In this document: one piece after another, positions 45,086 to 52,819 of the stretch
Layout of the letters: each line of letters begins with the position of its first letter
Numbering within the stretch: the first letter of the stretch is position 1
Assembly: GCA_963799395.1 (NCBI GenBank)
Contig: CAWCWZ010000056.1
Coordinates: forward strand, 57,679 to 121,678
Reading direction: 5' to 3'
From: Bog-752 sp963799395
GTDB taxonomy: Bacteria; Actinomycetota; Thermoleophilia; UBA2241
Length of the DNA stretch: 64,000 nucleotides
Position numbers and translations under genes: made by a program
Notes under the pieces: model-generated
The model's input: the letters and a program-made list of their open reading frames with translations, nothing else
What the model was told of the DNA's origin: nothing
The model's database searches: none

Positions 45086-46231
45086 ATGGCAATACGGATC
45101 AACCCCAAGCTCATCGACGAGCTCGAGGTGTACGGCGCCGAGGACGTGTCGAACTGCTACCACTGTGGCAACTGCTCCGCCGTGTGTCCCCACTCCAACG
45201 ACCCGTACGTGTTCCCACGCAGGTCGATGCGCAACCTGCAGATGGGCCTTGAGGATAAACTCAAGGGAGGCTTGGAGCCCTGGCTCTGCTACTACTGCGG
45301 CGAGTGCTCCGAGCAGTGCCCTCGTAAGGCCGAACCCGGCGAGACGATGATGAGCCTGCGCAGGTGGCTCACCTCGCGCTACGACTGGACCGGCATCTCA
45401 CGCCTCTTCTACCGCTCGTGGCGCTGGGAGGTCGGGGCGGTGCTGCTCGTCGGCTTCCTCACGGCACTCGGCTTTCTGCTTTTCGGATTCTCCCAGGGAA
45501 GCATCGCCCACTACAACGGCCCAAACGCCTTCCTGCCTTCCTCGAAGATCCATATCTTCGACTGGTCTCTGGCCATACTCCTGCTCGCTCTTCTGCTCAG
45601 CAATGCAGCGCGAATGTGGTGGTACACGGTGGGCCGCGACCGGTCCATCAGGGTCCCGCTCAAGAGCTACGTCACGAAGGCCTACCTGCTGCCCGCCCAC
45701 TTCATCACCCAGATGCGCTACGCCAAGTGCGAGCGCAAGACCCCGTGGCTCACGCACCTGGTGCTGATGCTCAGCTATCTGACCATGCTCGTGCTGATCA
45801 TGTTCTTCCTGTCGAAGGTGGCCTCCGGCCCCAGGATCGATTGGTCTGTGCAGATCTTCGGCTACTCGGCCGCCGTCGGGCTCGTTGTGGGCAGCGTCCT
45901 TTTCCTGCGCAATCGACTGCGGAAGTCGTCGGCGCAGTATGTGCACTCACACGAATCCGACTGGATGTTCCTCGTGCTGCTGCTGGTCGTGGCTCTGACC
46001 GGCATCACCCAGACCATTCTGCACCATAGCGGCGTCGAGCTTGGGGCCAACATCATGTATGTGGTGCATCTCTCGGTCGTCGTGCCGATGCTTGGGCTCG
46101 AGGTTCCCTTCGGCAAATGGTCCCATCTGGCCTACCGACCGTTAGCCATGTACTTCGCGGACGTGCGGGCGGATGGGCTCGCGGAGCGGGAGCCGGCGTT
46201 AGTGCCGTCCGAAGGCCTGAAGGCCGCGTGA
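45086..46231 (+). CDS. qmoC: QmoC-like membrane subunit: HdrC ferredoxin plus cytochrome-b-type domain
   Basis: 381-aa protein. Residues ~20-95 form an HdrC-type domain with CYHCGNCSAVCP and CYYCGECSEQCP. Residues ~110-360 have about six membrane helices with conserved histidines in pairs (KIHIFDWSLAILLLAL; LLPAHFITQMRYAKCERKTP; HSHESDWMFLVLLLVV; MYVVHLSVVVPMLGLEVPFG), as in QmoC and HdrE/DsrM-type proteins that bind heme b and exchange electrons with menaquinone. The fused architecture is the QmoC signature. It lies between two HdrA-like genes, as qmoC lies next to qmoA and qmoB. AGGAGGAG precedes ATG. It should anchor the complex to the membrane. Confidence 0.88.
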   Translation: MAIRINPKLIDELEVYGAEDVSNCYHCGNCSAVCPHSNDPYVFPRRSMRNLQMGLEDKLKGGLEPWLCYYCGECSEQCPRKAEPGETMMSLRRWLTSRYDWTGISRLFYRSWRWEVGAVLLVGFLTALGFLLFGFSQGSIAHYNGPNAFLPSSKIHIFDWSLAILLLALLLSNAARMWWYTVGRDRSIRVPLKSYVTKAYLLPAHFITQMRYAKCERKTPWLTHLVLMLSYLTMLVLIMFFLSKVASGPRIDWSVQIFGYSAAVGLVVGSVLFLRNRLRKSSAQYVHSHESDWMFLVLLLVVALTGITQTILHHSGVELGANIMYVVHLSVVVPMLGLEVPFGKWSHLAYRPLAMYFADVRADGLAEREPALVPSEGLKAA

Positions 46232-46244
46232 GGAGGTGACGGTC

Positions 46245-47966
46245 ATGGAAGAGCCACGTATCGGCGTCTACGTGTGTAACTGCGGCACGAACATCTCGAA
46301 GATCGTGGATTGCGACGCGGTCGTCGAGTACGCGGCGAGGCTGCCCGGGGTCGTCGTCGCGCGCTCGTACAAGTACATGTGCTCCAACCCCGGCCAGGAA
46401 ATGATCGTGCAGGACATCGAGGAGCAGGCCCTCGAGCGCGTGGTCGTCGCGTCGTGCAGCCCGCGCATGCACGAGCAGACCTTCCGGCGGGCGCTCGAGA
46501 CGGCCGGACTGAACCCGTACCTGGTCGAGATGGCCAACATCAGGGAGCAGTGCAGCTGGGTCCACGATGACGGAGCGATGGCGACCGAGAAAGCGCAGGC
46601 CCTGGTTCACGCCGCGGTCAACCGGGTCGCTCGCCACGAGCCCCTGGAACGGATGTCGGTCGACATGTGCCCCAACACGCTGGTCATTGGCGGCGGCATC
46701 GCGGGCATGACGGCGGCGCTCGAACTGGCCGACTCAGGCAAACGCGTCTACCTCGTCGAGAGGCAGGATCACCTCGGCGGCAACATCGCTCGCGTCGACC
46801 TCACGGCGCCCTACCTCGACTCCGCCCGCGACATCCTGACCTACCTCGTCACCCGTGTGCTCGAACACGACAGGATCGAGGTCATGACGCAGAGCCGCGT
46901 CGAGCGACTCGACGGGTTCGTCGGCAACTTCCAGGCCACGGTCGGCAGCCTCACCATGCGCCCGGCGACAACGTCGCGGTCGACGTCGGTAGCGTCATCG
47001 TGTGCACCGGCTACAAGGAGTTCGACGCGGCGCGCATCACGCACTACGGCTACGGCAAGCTGCCGAACGTGATCACGTCGTTCGAGTTCGAGAAGATGCT
47101 GCGTGCGGGGCGCATCGAGACAAAGGAGGGTCGGCCGCCGCAGTTCGTCGCCATCGTCCATTGCGTGGGCAGCCGCAGCGAGGAGTACCACAGCTACTGC
47201 TCGCGAGTCTGCTGCATGACGGCCCTGAAGTACGCCCACGAGTGCAAGTCGGCGCTGCCGAAAAGCTACGTCTCCGACGTCTACGTCGACATGCACGCGT
47301 TCGGCAAGGGCTGCGAGGACTTCTACCGCCAGAGCTCAGAGGCAAAGACACTGTTCCTCATGCATGAACGCGGCGAACACCCCGTGATCCGGAAGGCCGA
47401 TCCCGGCGACGAGTGCGGCATGCTGATCGAAGTGAACGAGCAGCTCTCCGGCGAGACCGTGGAGATCCCGGCAGACCTCGTCATCCTCATGGTGGGCATG
47501 GAGTCTCGCGAGGACGTCGACGACGTCGCCCACCTCGTGAACATCAGCACCGACAAGGATGGCTGGTTCATCGAAAGCCATCCCAAGCTCGACCCGGTGC
47601 GCCACCACGACGGACGGCATCTTCATCGCCGGCGCCTGCCAGGCGCCGAAGGACATCCCCGACACGGTGGCTCAGGCCCGTGCCGCCGCCGCCCGCATCC
47701 TCGCGAGGATCGCGCGCGGCAAGCTGGTGATCGACGCCGTGTATGCCGAGGTCGACGAGGACCGTTGCTCCGGCTGCCGCGTCTGCAACGAGCTCTGTCC
47801 CTACGTCGCGATCGAGTACGACGAGACGAAGCGCCGCAGCCACATCATCAGCGCGCTGTGCAAAGCATGTGGAGCCTGCGTGGCGGCGTGCCCTTCGGGG
47901 GCCATCAAGGCGCGGCACTTCACCGACGCGCAGATCTTCGCGGAGATCGAGGGGGTGCTGGAATGA
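46245..47966 (+). CDS. hdrA: HdrA/QmoB-like flavoprotein HdrA2, two frameshifted sites
   Basis: About 573 aa after compensating for a missing base near 46955-46961 and an extra one near 47602. The N-terminal Fe-S domain is intact (CNCGTNISKIVDC, ASCSPRMHEQTFRRA, NIREQCSW). FAD motif VIGGGIAGMTAALELADSGK follows. The C-x-x-CILTP cluster and the inserted ferredoxin are absent: after HLGGNIARVDLTAPYLDSAR the protein goes straight to the next strand. YCSRVCCMTALK and the C-terminal double 4Fe-4S ferredoxin (CSGCRVCNELCP, CKACGACVAACP) are present. This is the mirror image of HdrA1. ATG at 46245 is eight bases after AGGAGG. The stop overlaps mvhD (ATGA). Confidence 0.88.
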
Positions 47967-48397
47967 CGTTCGAGCCCAGGATCGTTGGTTTTCTGTGCAA
48001 CTGGTGCTCGTATACCGGCGCCGATCTGGCCGGCACGAGTCGTATCAAGTACAGGCCCAACGTGCGCGTGATCCGCGTCATGTGTTCGGCCCGCATCGAC
48101 CCGACCTTCGTCATCAAGGCCCTTGCCGACGGCGCCGACGGCGTGCTGATCTGCGGCTGCCATCCCGGCGACTGTCACTACACCGAGGGCAACTACAAGA
48201 CCATGCGTCGCTATCCGTTGCTCAAACGCCTGCTGGCGGACTACGGCATCGAAGACGAGCGGGTGCGACTCGAGTGGGTCAGCGCCAGCGAGGGCAAGCG
48301 CTTCGCCGACATCGTCGACGACATGACGGAACGTCTCTGCGAGCTGGGGCCGAGCCTGATCAAGTCGGCCCTGGCGACCGACGCGGTGGAGAGGTGA
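47963..48397 (+). CDS. mvhD: MvhD/FlpD-type 2Fe-2S adapter
   Basis: 144-aa protein with MvhD landmarks: FLCNWCSYTGADLAGTSR, RVMCSARIDPTFVIKAL, CGCHPGDCHYTEGNYK and LEWVSASEGKRFADIVDDM. MvhD holds a 2Fe-2S cluster and passes electrons from the hydrogenase to HdrA. In QmoB the same domain is fused to the C-terminus of the HdrA part; here it is a separate gene overlapping HdrA2 by ATGA. Four bases separate its stop from the GTG of mvhG. Confidence 0.93.
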   Translation: MTFEPRIVGFLCNWCSYTGADLAGTSRIKYRPNVRVIRVMCSARIDPTFVIKALADGADGVLICGCHPGDCHYTEGNYKTMRRYPLLKRLLADYGIEDERVRLEWVSASEGKRFADIVDDMTERLCELGPSLIKSALATDAVER

Positions 48398-48400
48398 GCG

Positions 48401-49367
48401 GTGGCTGCTAGAAAATTACAGATCGCGCTGTACTGGGGCGCCGCCTGCGGCGGCTGCGACGTCGCCGTGCTCGACACCAACGAGTTCATCCTCGACGTCG
48501 CAGCCGCCGCGGACATCCGCCTGTGGCCGATCGCCGTCGACGGCAAGTACAAAGACGTCGAAGCGATGGAGGACGGCGAGCTCGACCTCACCCTCTTCAA
48601 CGGGGCGGTGCGCAACTCCGAGAACGAGCACATCGCTAAGCTCCTGCGGCAGAAGAGCAAGCTCATGGTCGCCTTCGGTTCGTGCGCCCACCTGGGCGGC
48701 ATTCCCGGTCTTGCGAACTTCGTGACCAGGGACGAGATCATCACGACCGCCTACCTGCACAACCCCTCGATCGAACCCGGCAACACGACGATCCCTCATC
48801 CCGAGACCGCCTTCGACGGATCGCAGCTCACCATCCCCGAGTTCTACAAGCGCGTGTACAAGTTGAACGACGTGGTTGACGTCGACTACTACGTGCCGGG
48901 CTGCCCTCCCGCGGCCGATCAGGTGAAGGCTGTCCTTCTCGCGGTGGTCTCCGGCGAGCTGCCGGCCAAGGGCTCGGTGGTGGGAGCCTCGGAGCTGGCC
49001 GTGTGCGACGACTGCCCGCGCACGAAGAACGAGAAGAAGGTGAAGCGCTTCTACCGGCCGTGGCAGATCATGGCCGACCCCGATGTCTGCCTTCTCGAAC
49101 AGGGAGTCCTCTGCGCGGGGCCGGCGACGCGCTCGGGGTGTGGAGTGCGCTGCCCCAGCAGCGGCATCCCCTGTCGCGGCTGCTACGGTCCGCTCCCCAA
49201 CGTGGTCGACCAGGGCGCCAAGTTCCTGAGCGCCGTCGTCTCGATCATCGACAGCAAAGACCCGCAGGAGATCGAGCAGATCATCGATGGGCTACCGGAT
49301 TTCGCCGGCTACGCCTACCGGTTCGGCCTGCCGTCCGTCGCTGTTGCAGAGGAGGGTGCGGACATGA
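48401..49367 (+). CDS. mvhG: NiFe-hydrogenase small subunit MvhG (frameshift restores its stop)
   Basis: About 321 aa. Fe-S ligand motifs: YWGAACGGCDVAVLDTN (proximal cluster), VAFGSCAHLGG, YYVPGCPPAAD, then CDDCPRTKNEKK and CLLEQGVLCAGPATRSGCG with CRGCYG for the medial and distal clusters, as in F420-nonreducing group 3c MvhG. The raw frame runs into the large subunit. Removing one C at 49335-49336 gives the family-like end FGLPSSLLQRRVRT and TGA at 49365-49367, overlapping the mvhA ATG in the ATGA fashion of its neighbours. It takes electrons from the active site to MvhD. Confidence 0.9.
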
Positions 49368-50830
49368 CGAGGAAGATCAGCATCGACCCGATCACGCGCC
49401 TCGAGGGTCACGGCAAGATCGAGATCTTCCTCGACGACGACGGCGCGGTCGAGGACTGCTTCTTCCAGATCCCCGAGCTGCGCGGTTTTGAGCGCTTCGT
49501 CGTGGGTCGGCCGATCGAGGAGCTGCCGCGGCTCGTGACGCGCATCTGCGGCGTGTGTCCGGCGTCTCACCACATGGCCAGCGCCAAGGCCGTCGACGCC
49601 TGCTTCGGCGGCGAGGTGGCGCCGCTGGCGGTCAAGCTTCGTCAGATGTACTACAACGCCCACTTCCTGCACAGCCATATCGCCCATTTCTACGCGCTCG
49701 CCGCCCCCGATTTCGTCGTGGGGCCCGACGCCGACCCCGCCGAGCGTAACGTGCTCGGCGTGGTCGCCAAGGTCGGTCTCGAGATCGGCGGGGCCGTGAT
49801 CAAGTCGCGCGGCCAGGCGCAGGAGATCCAGCGCATCATGGGCGGCCGCTCGACGCAGGACATCTGGTGCATGCCCGGCGGCGTCGCCAAGGGGCTCAAG
49901 ACGGAGGAGCTCGAAGAGATCAGGCCGATGGTCGACGAGCTCTACGAGTTCACGCAGTTCACGCTGCAGCTGTTCAAGGACGTCGTGCTCGCCAACCCGA
50001 CGTACGTGGACATCATCGTCAACGGTCCCTACACCCTCGACGTGCAGAACATGGGCCTGGTCGACGAGAACAACGCGCCGAACTTCTACGACGGTCAGGT
50101 GCGAGTCGTCGACTTCGAGGGCAAGGAGCTCTACCGGTACGACGCCGTCGAGTACGCGGACTATGTCGCCGAGCATGTCGAGCCCTGGAGCTACCTCAAG
50201 TTCCCCTACCTGAAGAAGCGTGGCTGGAAGGGTTTCGTCGAGGGCATCGACTCGAGCATCTACTGCGCGACGCCGCTCGCCCGGCTCAACGTTGCCGATC
50301 GCATGGCCAGCCCCAGGGCGCAGGAAGCCTACGAAGAGATGTTCGCGACGCTGGGCGGGCATCCGTGCCGAGCGCTGCTTGCCAACCACTGGGCACGGCT
50401 GGTGGAGATGGTGCAAAACGCCGAGGCCCTCAAGGCGTTCTGCGACGACCCCGAGATCACGGGCGACCAGTTCAGGGTCATCCCTCAGCAGATCACGGGC
50501 GAGGGCATCGGCATCGTCGAAGCCATGCGAGGGACGCTGACTCACCACTACACCTGCGACGAGAACGCCATCTGCACGAGCGCCAACCTCATCGTCGGCA
50601 CGACGAACGACAACGGACCCATTCAGATGGTCACGAAGAAGGTCGCCAGCGCGCTGATCGGCCCGGACAAGGCTCCCGACCAGGGCATCCTCAACATGGT
50701 CGAGATGGCGTTCAGGGCCTTCGATCCGTGCTATAGCTGCGCCACCCACAGTCTGCCCGGCCAGATGCCGCTGCAGGTCAAGGCTTTCAAGCGGGGGCAA
50801 CTCGAGTGGGAACTCAAGCGCAATTGCTAG
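49364..50830 (+). CDS. mvhA: NiFe-hydrogenase large subunit MvhA
   Basis: 488-aa catalytic subunit. N-terminal SIDPITRLEGHGKIEIFL, L1 motif RICGVCPASHHMA with two nickel-ligating cysteines, and L2 motif DPCYSCATHS with the other two. Group 3c (MvhA/VhuA-like) is suggested by length, partner genes and VEAMRGTLTHHYTCDENA. After L2 there is a 24-residue tail (LPGQMPLQVKAFKRGQ...) that must be removed for maturation; the protease gene follows directly. ATG at 49364 has GAGGAGGG nine bases upstream. It should oxidise H2 (or evolve it) within the HdrA-Qmo complex. Confidence 0.94.
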   Translation: MTRKISIDPITRLEGHGKIEIFLDDDGAVEDCFFQIPELRGFERFVVGRPIEELPRLVTRICGVCPASHHMASAKAVDACFGGEVAPLAVKLRQMYYNAHFLHSHIAHFYALAAPDFVVGPDADPAERNVLGVVAKVGLEIGGAVIKSRGQAQEIQRIMGGRSTQDIWCMPGGVAKGLKTEELEEIRPMVDELYEFTQFTLQLFKDVVLANPTYVDIIVNGPYTLDVQNMGLVDENNAPNFYDGQVRVVDFEGKELYRYDAVEYADYVAEHVEPWSYLKFPYLKKRGWKGFVEGIDSSIYCATPLARLNVADRMASPRAQEAYEEMFATLGGHPCRALLANHWARLVEMVQNAEALKAFCDDPEITGDQFRVIPQQITGEGIGIVEAMRGTLTHHYTCDENAICTSANLIVGTTNDNGPIQMVTKKVASALIGPDKAPDQGILNMVEMAFRAFDPCYSCATHSLPGQMPLQVKAFKRGQLEWELKRNC

Positions 50831-51415
50831 GCGACCGGCTTGCCTCAGGGGTTGCCTCAGACGGCCCGCGCGCGCCGCATCGACCCACGGCGCTGAAGAC
50901 GCTGGTCTTGGGGATGGGCAATCCGATCCTCTGCGACGACGGGGTCGGTCTTCGCCTGACGGCCGCGATCCGGGGTGGTCTCGCGGCGTGCTCCGACCAC
51001 GTCACGGTGTCGGATTGCACGGTGGGCGGTCTCAACCTGCTCGATGTGATCGCCGGCTTCGACCGCCTGATCGTCCTCGATTCGATCAAGACTGCGGGAG
51101 GCAAACCGGGGAGTTGGTACTACTTCCGGGGCTCCTCGCTGCAGGAGACCATGAATCTGAGCAACGTGCACGATGCCAACTTCGCCACGACCCTCGAGCT
51201 GGGACGACGCATGGGCATGGAGTCTGCCGGCCGACGACGACATCCATGTCTTCGCCGTCGAGGTGGCCGACAACCTCTCGTTCGGCGAGTGCCTGACGGC
51301 CGAGCTGGAGGAGGCGCTCCCAGAGGTCGCCGGTGAGATCCTGGCCGAAGTCTGCGACCTGATCGCGACGCCGACGGCCGACCGTCGCGATCAGGAGATC
51401 GGATCGGCCGGCTGA
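50824..51415 (+). CDS. Hydrogenase maturation protease (HyaD/HycI family), frameshifted
   Basis: About 196 aa after removing one base near 51222-51225. Core motifs: KTLVLGMGNPILCDDGVGLR with the nickel-binding Asp/Glu pair region, VSDCTVGGLNLLDVIAGFDR, VLDSIKTAGG and SNVHDANFATTLEL with a conserved His; in the second frame PADDDIHVFAVEVADNLSFG. Endopeptidases of this family cut the C-terminal tail of the large subunit after nickel insertion. The start is uncertain: TTG at 50824 overlaps the mvhA stop, and the domain proper begins only at about 50896. Linkage to mvhA supports the role. No hyp maturation genes are in the window. Confidence 0.85.
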
Positions 51416-51432
51416 CTGGATTCGTTCCCATC

Positions 51433-51460
51433 TCTTCCGGTCGACTCCGGAAGAGTCGAC
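51433..51460 (+). terminator. Two mutually exclusive perfect hairpins after the hydrogenase operon
   Basis: Hairpin A: TCTTCCGG (51433-51440), loop TCGACT, CCGGAAGA (51447-51454). Hairpin B: GTCGACTC (51440-51447), loop CGGAA, GAGTCGAC (51453-51460). Both are perfect 8-bp stems that share bases, so only one can form. Two strong ribosome-binding sites follow (AAAGGAGGT 51471-51479 and AAGGAGGG 51505-51512) before the 63-aa gene. The layout looks like an attenuator or RNA switch. Confidence 0.55.
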
Positions 51461-51516
51461 AGATCCCCGGAAAGGAGGTCATTCCAACACTGGACCCGCC
51501 GAACAAGGAGGGCACC

Positions 51517-51708
51517 ATGACGGCGGAACATGTTCACATCCATTACACAGGTGGCGACGAGAGAGTGCCGCTGCGGAGCCGCGATGACCTCGCTGAGATC
51601 CTCCGGGAGCGGCGCACGTACAACTTCTATGAGATCAAGCAGTCGTGGTGGTACCGGCCGGTCGTCTGGCTACGCATCCAGCGATCCGGGTTCTTCTCCC
51701 ACCAATAG
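51517..51708 (+). CDS. 63-aa protein of unknown function
   Basis: Starts ATG at 51517 with AAGGAGGG four bases upstream; codon usage and base composition match real genes here. The protein begins TAEHVHIHYTGGDERVPL and ends YRPVVWLRIQRSGFFSHQ, with a basic, aromatic C-terminal half (FYEIKQSWWYRPVVWLRIQ). It has no Fe-S motif and no clear membrane helix. In-frame codons continue upstream to CTG 51490 and ATT 51481 behind the stronger upstream ribosome-binding site, so a 9-12 residue longer form is possible. I do not recognise a family. It sits between the hydrogenase protease and a glycosyltransferase. Confidence 0.65.
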   Translation: MTAEHVHIHYTGGDERVPLRSRDDLAEILRERRTYNFYEIKQSWWYRPVVWLRIQRSGFFSHQ

Positions 51709-51733
51709 GACTCACGCCGGAAGGGAGACCGAC

Positions 51734-52651
51734 ATAGGCATCGCCACCGTAGTTGTGTTTTCCGGCTGCGACCTCGCCGCGCTACGCAGGACGCTGCACA
51801 GCATCTGGGACGACGCCCACGAGCAGCATCAGGTCGTCGTGCTCGCCAGTCGACTCGACGACGACACGGCCAGCTACCTCGTACGTCAATACCAGCGTGG
51901 CAGGATCTCAGCCTTCGGCTTCGACAGTCTCAGTCGAAGAGGGTCGCATTGCGACCTCGACCACGCCTTTCATCTTGCGACCGGCCAGTACGTCGCGAGG
52001 GTCAGCGACGACATCGAGGTCCAGACGGGGTGGCTGGAGATGGCTCTCGATGTGATGGAGGCGATCCCCACCATCGGCTGTCTCGGGTTGGTCAGAGGGT
52101 CGGGCAGGCACAGGCCCGGTCGGCTCCCGACTCTGGGCGCTGGAGCCCTGCAGGCCGACAACGTCGACACCAGGTGTTTTGTCACCCGTCGTCATCTCTT
52201 CGAACAGCACGACAGGAAGCTTCCGCGCGGCTCGCCGGAGGGCTCCTGCGCATACCAGGCCCGTCTGCAGAAGCTCGGCTACCAGATCGGATACCTGCCC
52301 GGGCTCGTGATCGGCGTCGAGTCCGAAGCGCAGCGAACCGCGCCGGCGAAAGAAATGGTCGACGGCGACATCCTGCTCCACGATCCGCTCAGCGCGCCTG
52401 TGCGGAAGGTTCACCAGACCTACGAGCTGGGGGAGGAGGTCCTTCTGGCCTGCGTGCAGTGCGGCAACCCTGCGCTCGACGTGCTCGCCGCCGAGGTCGA
52501 GTTCTGTGCCGATCACGACCTGCCGGTCGGCCATACCTACATCCTCCACTGCCACCGCTGCGGAAGGTTGCAGTTTGAGGAGGATCTCCAGTTCGCGTGT
52601 CTCGGCGACGCGCATTCGCCGCCAGATCGGGACAGTCTGCAACCCCTCTGA
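51734..52651 (+). CDS. GT2-like glycosyltransferase with C-terminal zinc-ribbon
   Basis: About 305 aa. The N-terminal GT-A fold is recognisable from IATVVVFSGCDLAALRRTLH, HAFHLATGQYVARVSDDIEV (acidic metal-binding region SDDIE) and TIGCLGLVRGSG. Beyond residue 230 a ribbon with CVQCGNP and CHRCGR (two CxxC pairs) plus a single C at the end suggests a bound zinc, unusual for GT2 enzymes. No ATG/GTG/TTG is at the right place: AAGGGAG is followed by ATA at 51734, so either ATA is used or the start codon contains an error. The lack of glycan genes nearby makes the role unclear; linkage with the hydrogenase operon is noted. Confidence 0.65.
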   Translation: MGIATVVVFSGCDLAALRRTLHSIWDDAHEQHQVVVLASRLDDDTASYLVRQYQRGRISAFGFDSLSRRGSHCDLDHAFHLATGQYVARVSDDIEVQTGWLEMALDVMEAIPTIGCLGLVRGSGRHRPGRLPTLGAGALQADNVDTRCFVTRRHLFEQHDRKLPRGSPEGSCAYQARLQKLGYQIGYLPGLVIGVESEAQRTAPAKEMVDGDILLHDPLSAPVRKVHQTYELGEEVLLACVQCGNPALDVLAAEVEFCADHDLPVGHTYILHCHRCGRLQFEEDLQFACLGDAHSPPDRDSLQPL

Positions 52652-52677
52652 GAGCCGCGAGCCCACTTGTGAAGAAA

Positions 52678-52716
52678 CGGACAAGTATTGCCCGAATTAG
52701 CCGCCGCGTTTACACT
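52678..52716 (+). promoter_or_regulatory. Promoter of the HdrCBA-FlxDCBA operon
   Basis: CGGACAAGTATTGCCC (52678-52693) contains a -35-like TTGCCC (52688-52693), followed by a 17-bp spacer and TACACT (52711-52716). It matches the promoter at 43113-43151 at 14 of 16 bases in the core, with the same spacer length and TACAC in the -10. The palindrome of the first promoter is absent from this spacer. Confidence 0.65.
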
Positions 52717-52819
52717 GTGAACGTAGCTCTTTCCTGGGGGACGAGCGGCGCGAAGCCGGCTCGCCGCCCCGTAGCGGGACCGTCGCCCGCGTATCCGACG
52801 AGAGGCAGGCACCACGAGC

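Noticed and set aside
43268..47966. Programmed ribosomal frameshifting in the HdrA genes
   Set aside because: The sites have no slippery heptamer with a downstream structure, are at different relative positions, and match the error pattern of unrelated genes.
48401..50830. Natural fusion of NiFe-hydrogenase small and large subunits in one 809-aa chain
   Set aside because: Removing one C at 49335-49336 gives the normal small-subunit end SSLLQRRVRT and a TGA overlapping the mvhA ATG; mvhA also has its own ribosome-binding site. The fusion is best explained by the same +1 error type seen elsewhere.
51481..51516. ATT or CTG start for the 63-aa gene behind the stronger upstream ribosome-binding site
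   Set aside because: ATG at 51517 has its own good site; the non-standard starts are possible but unsupported.
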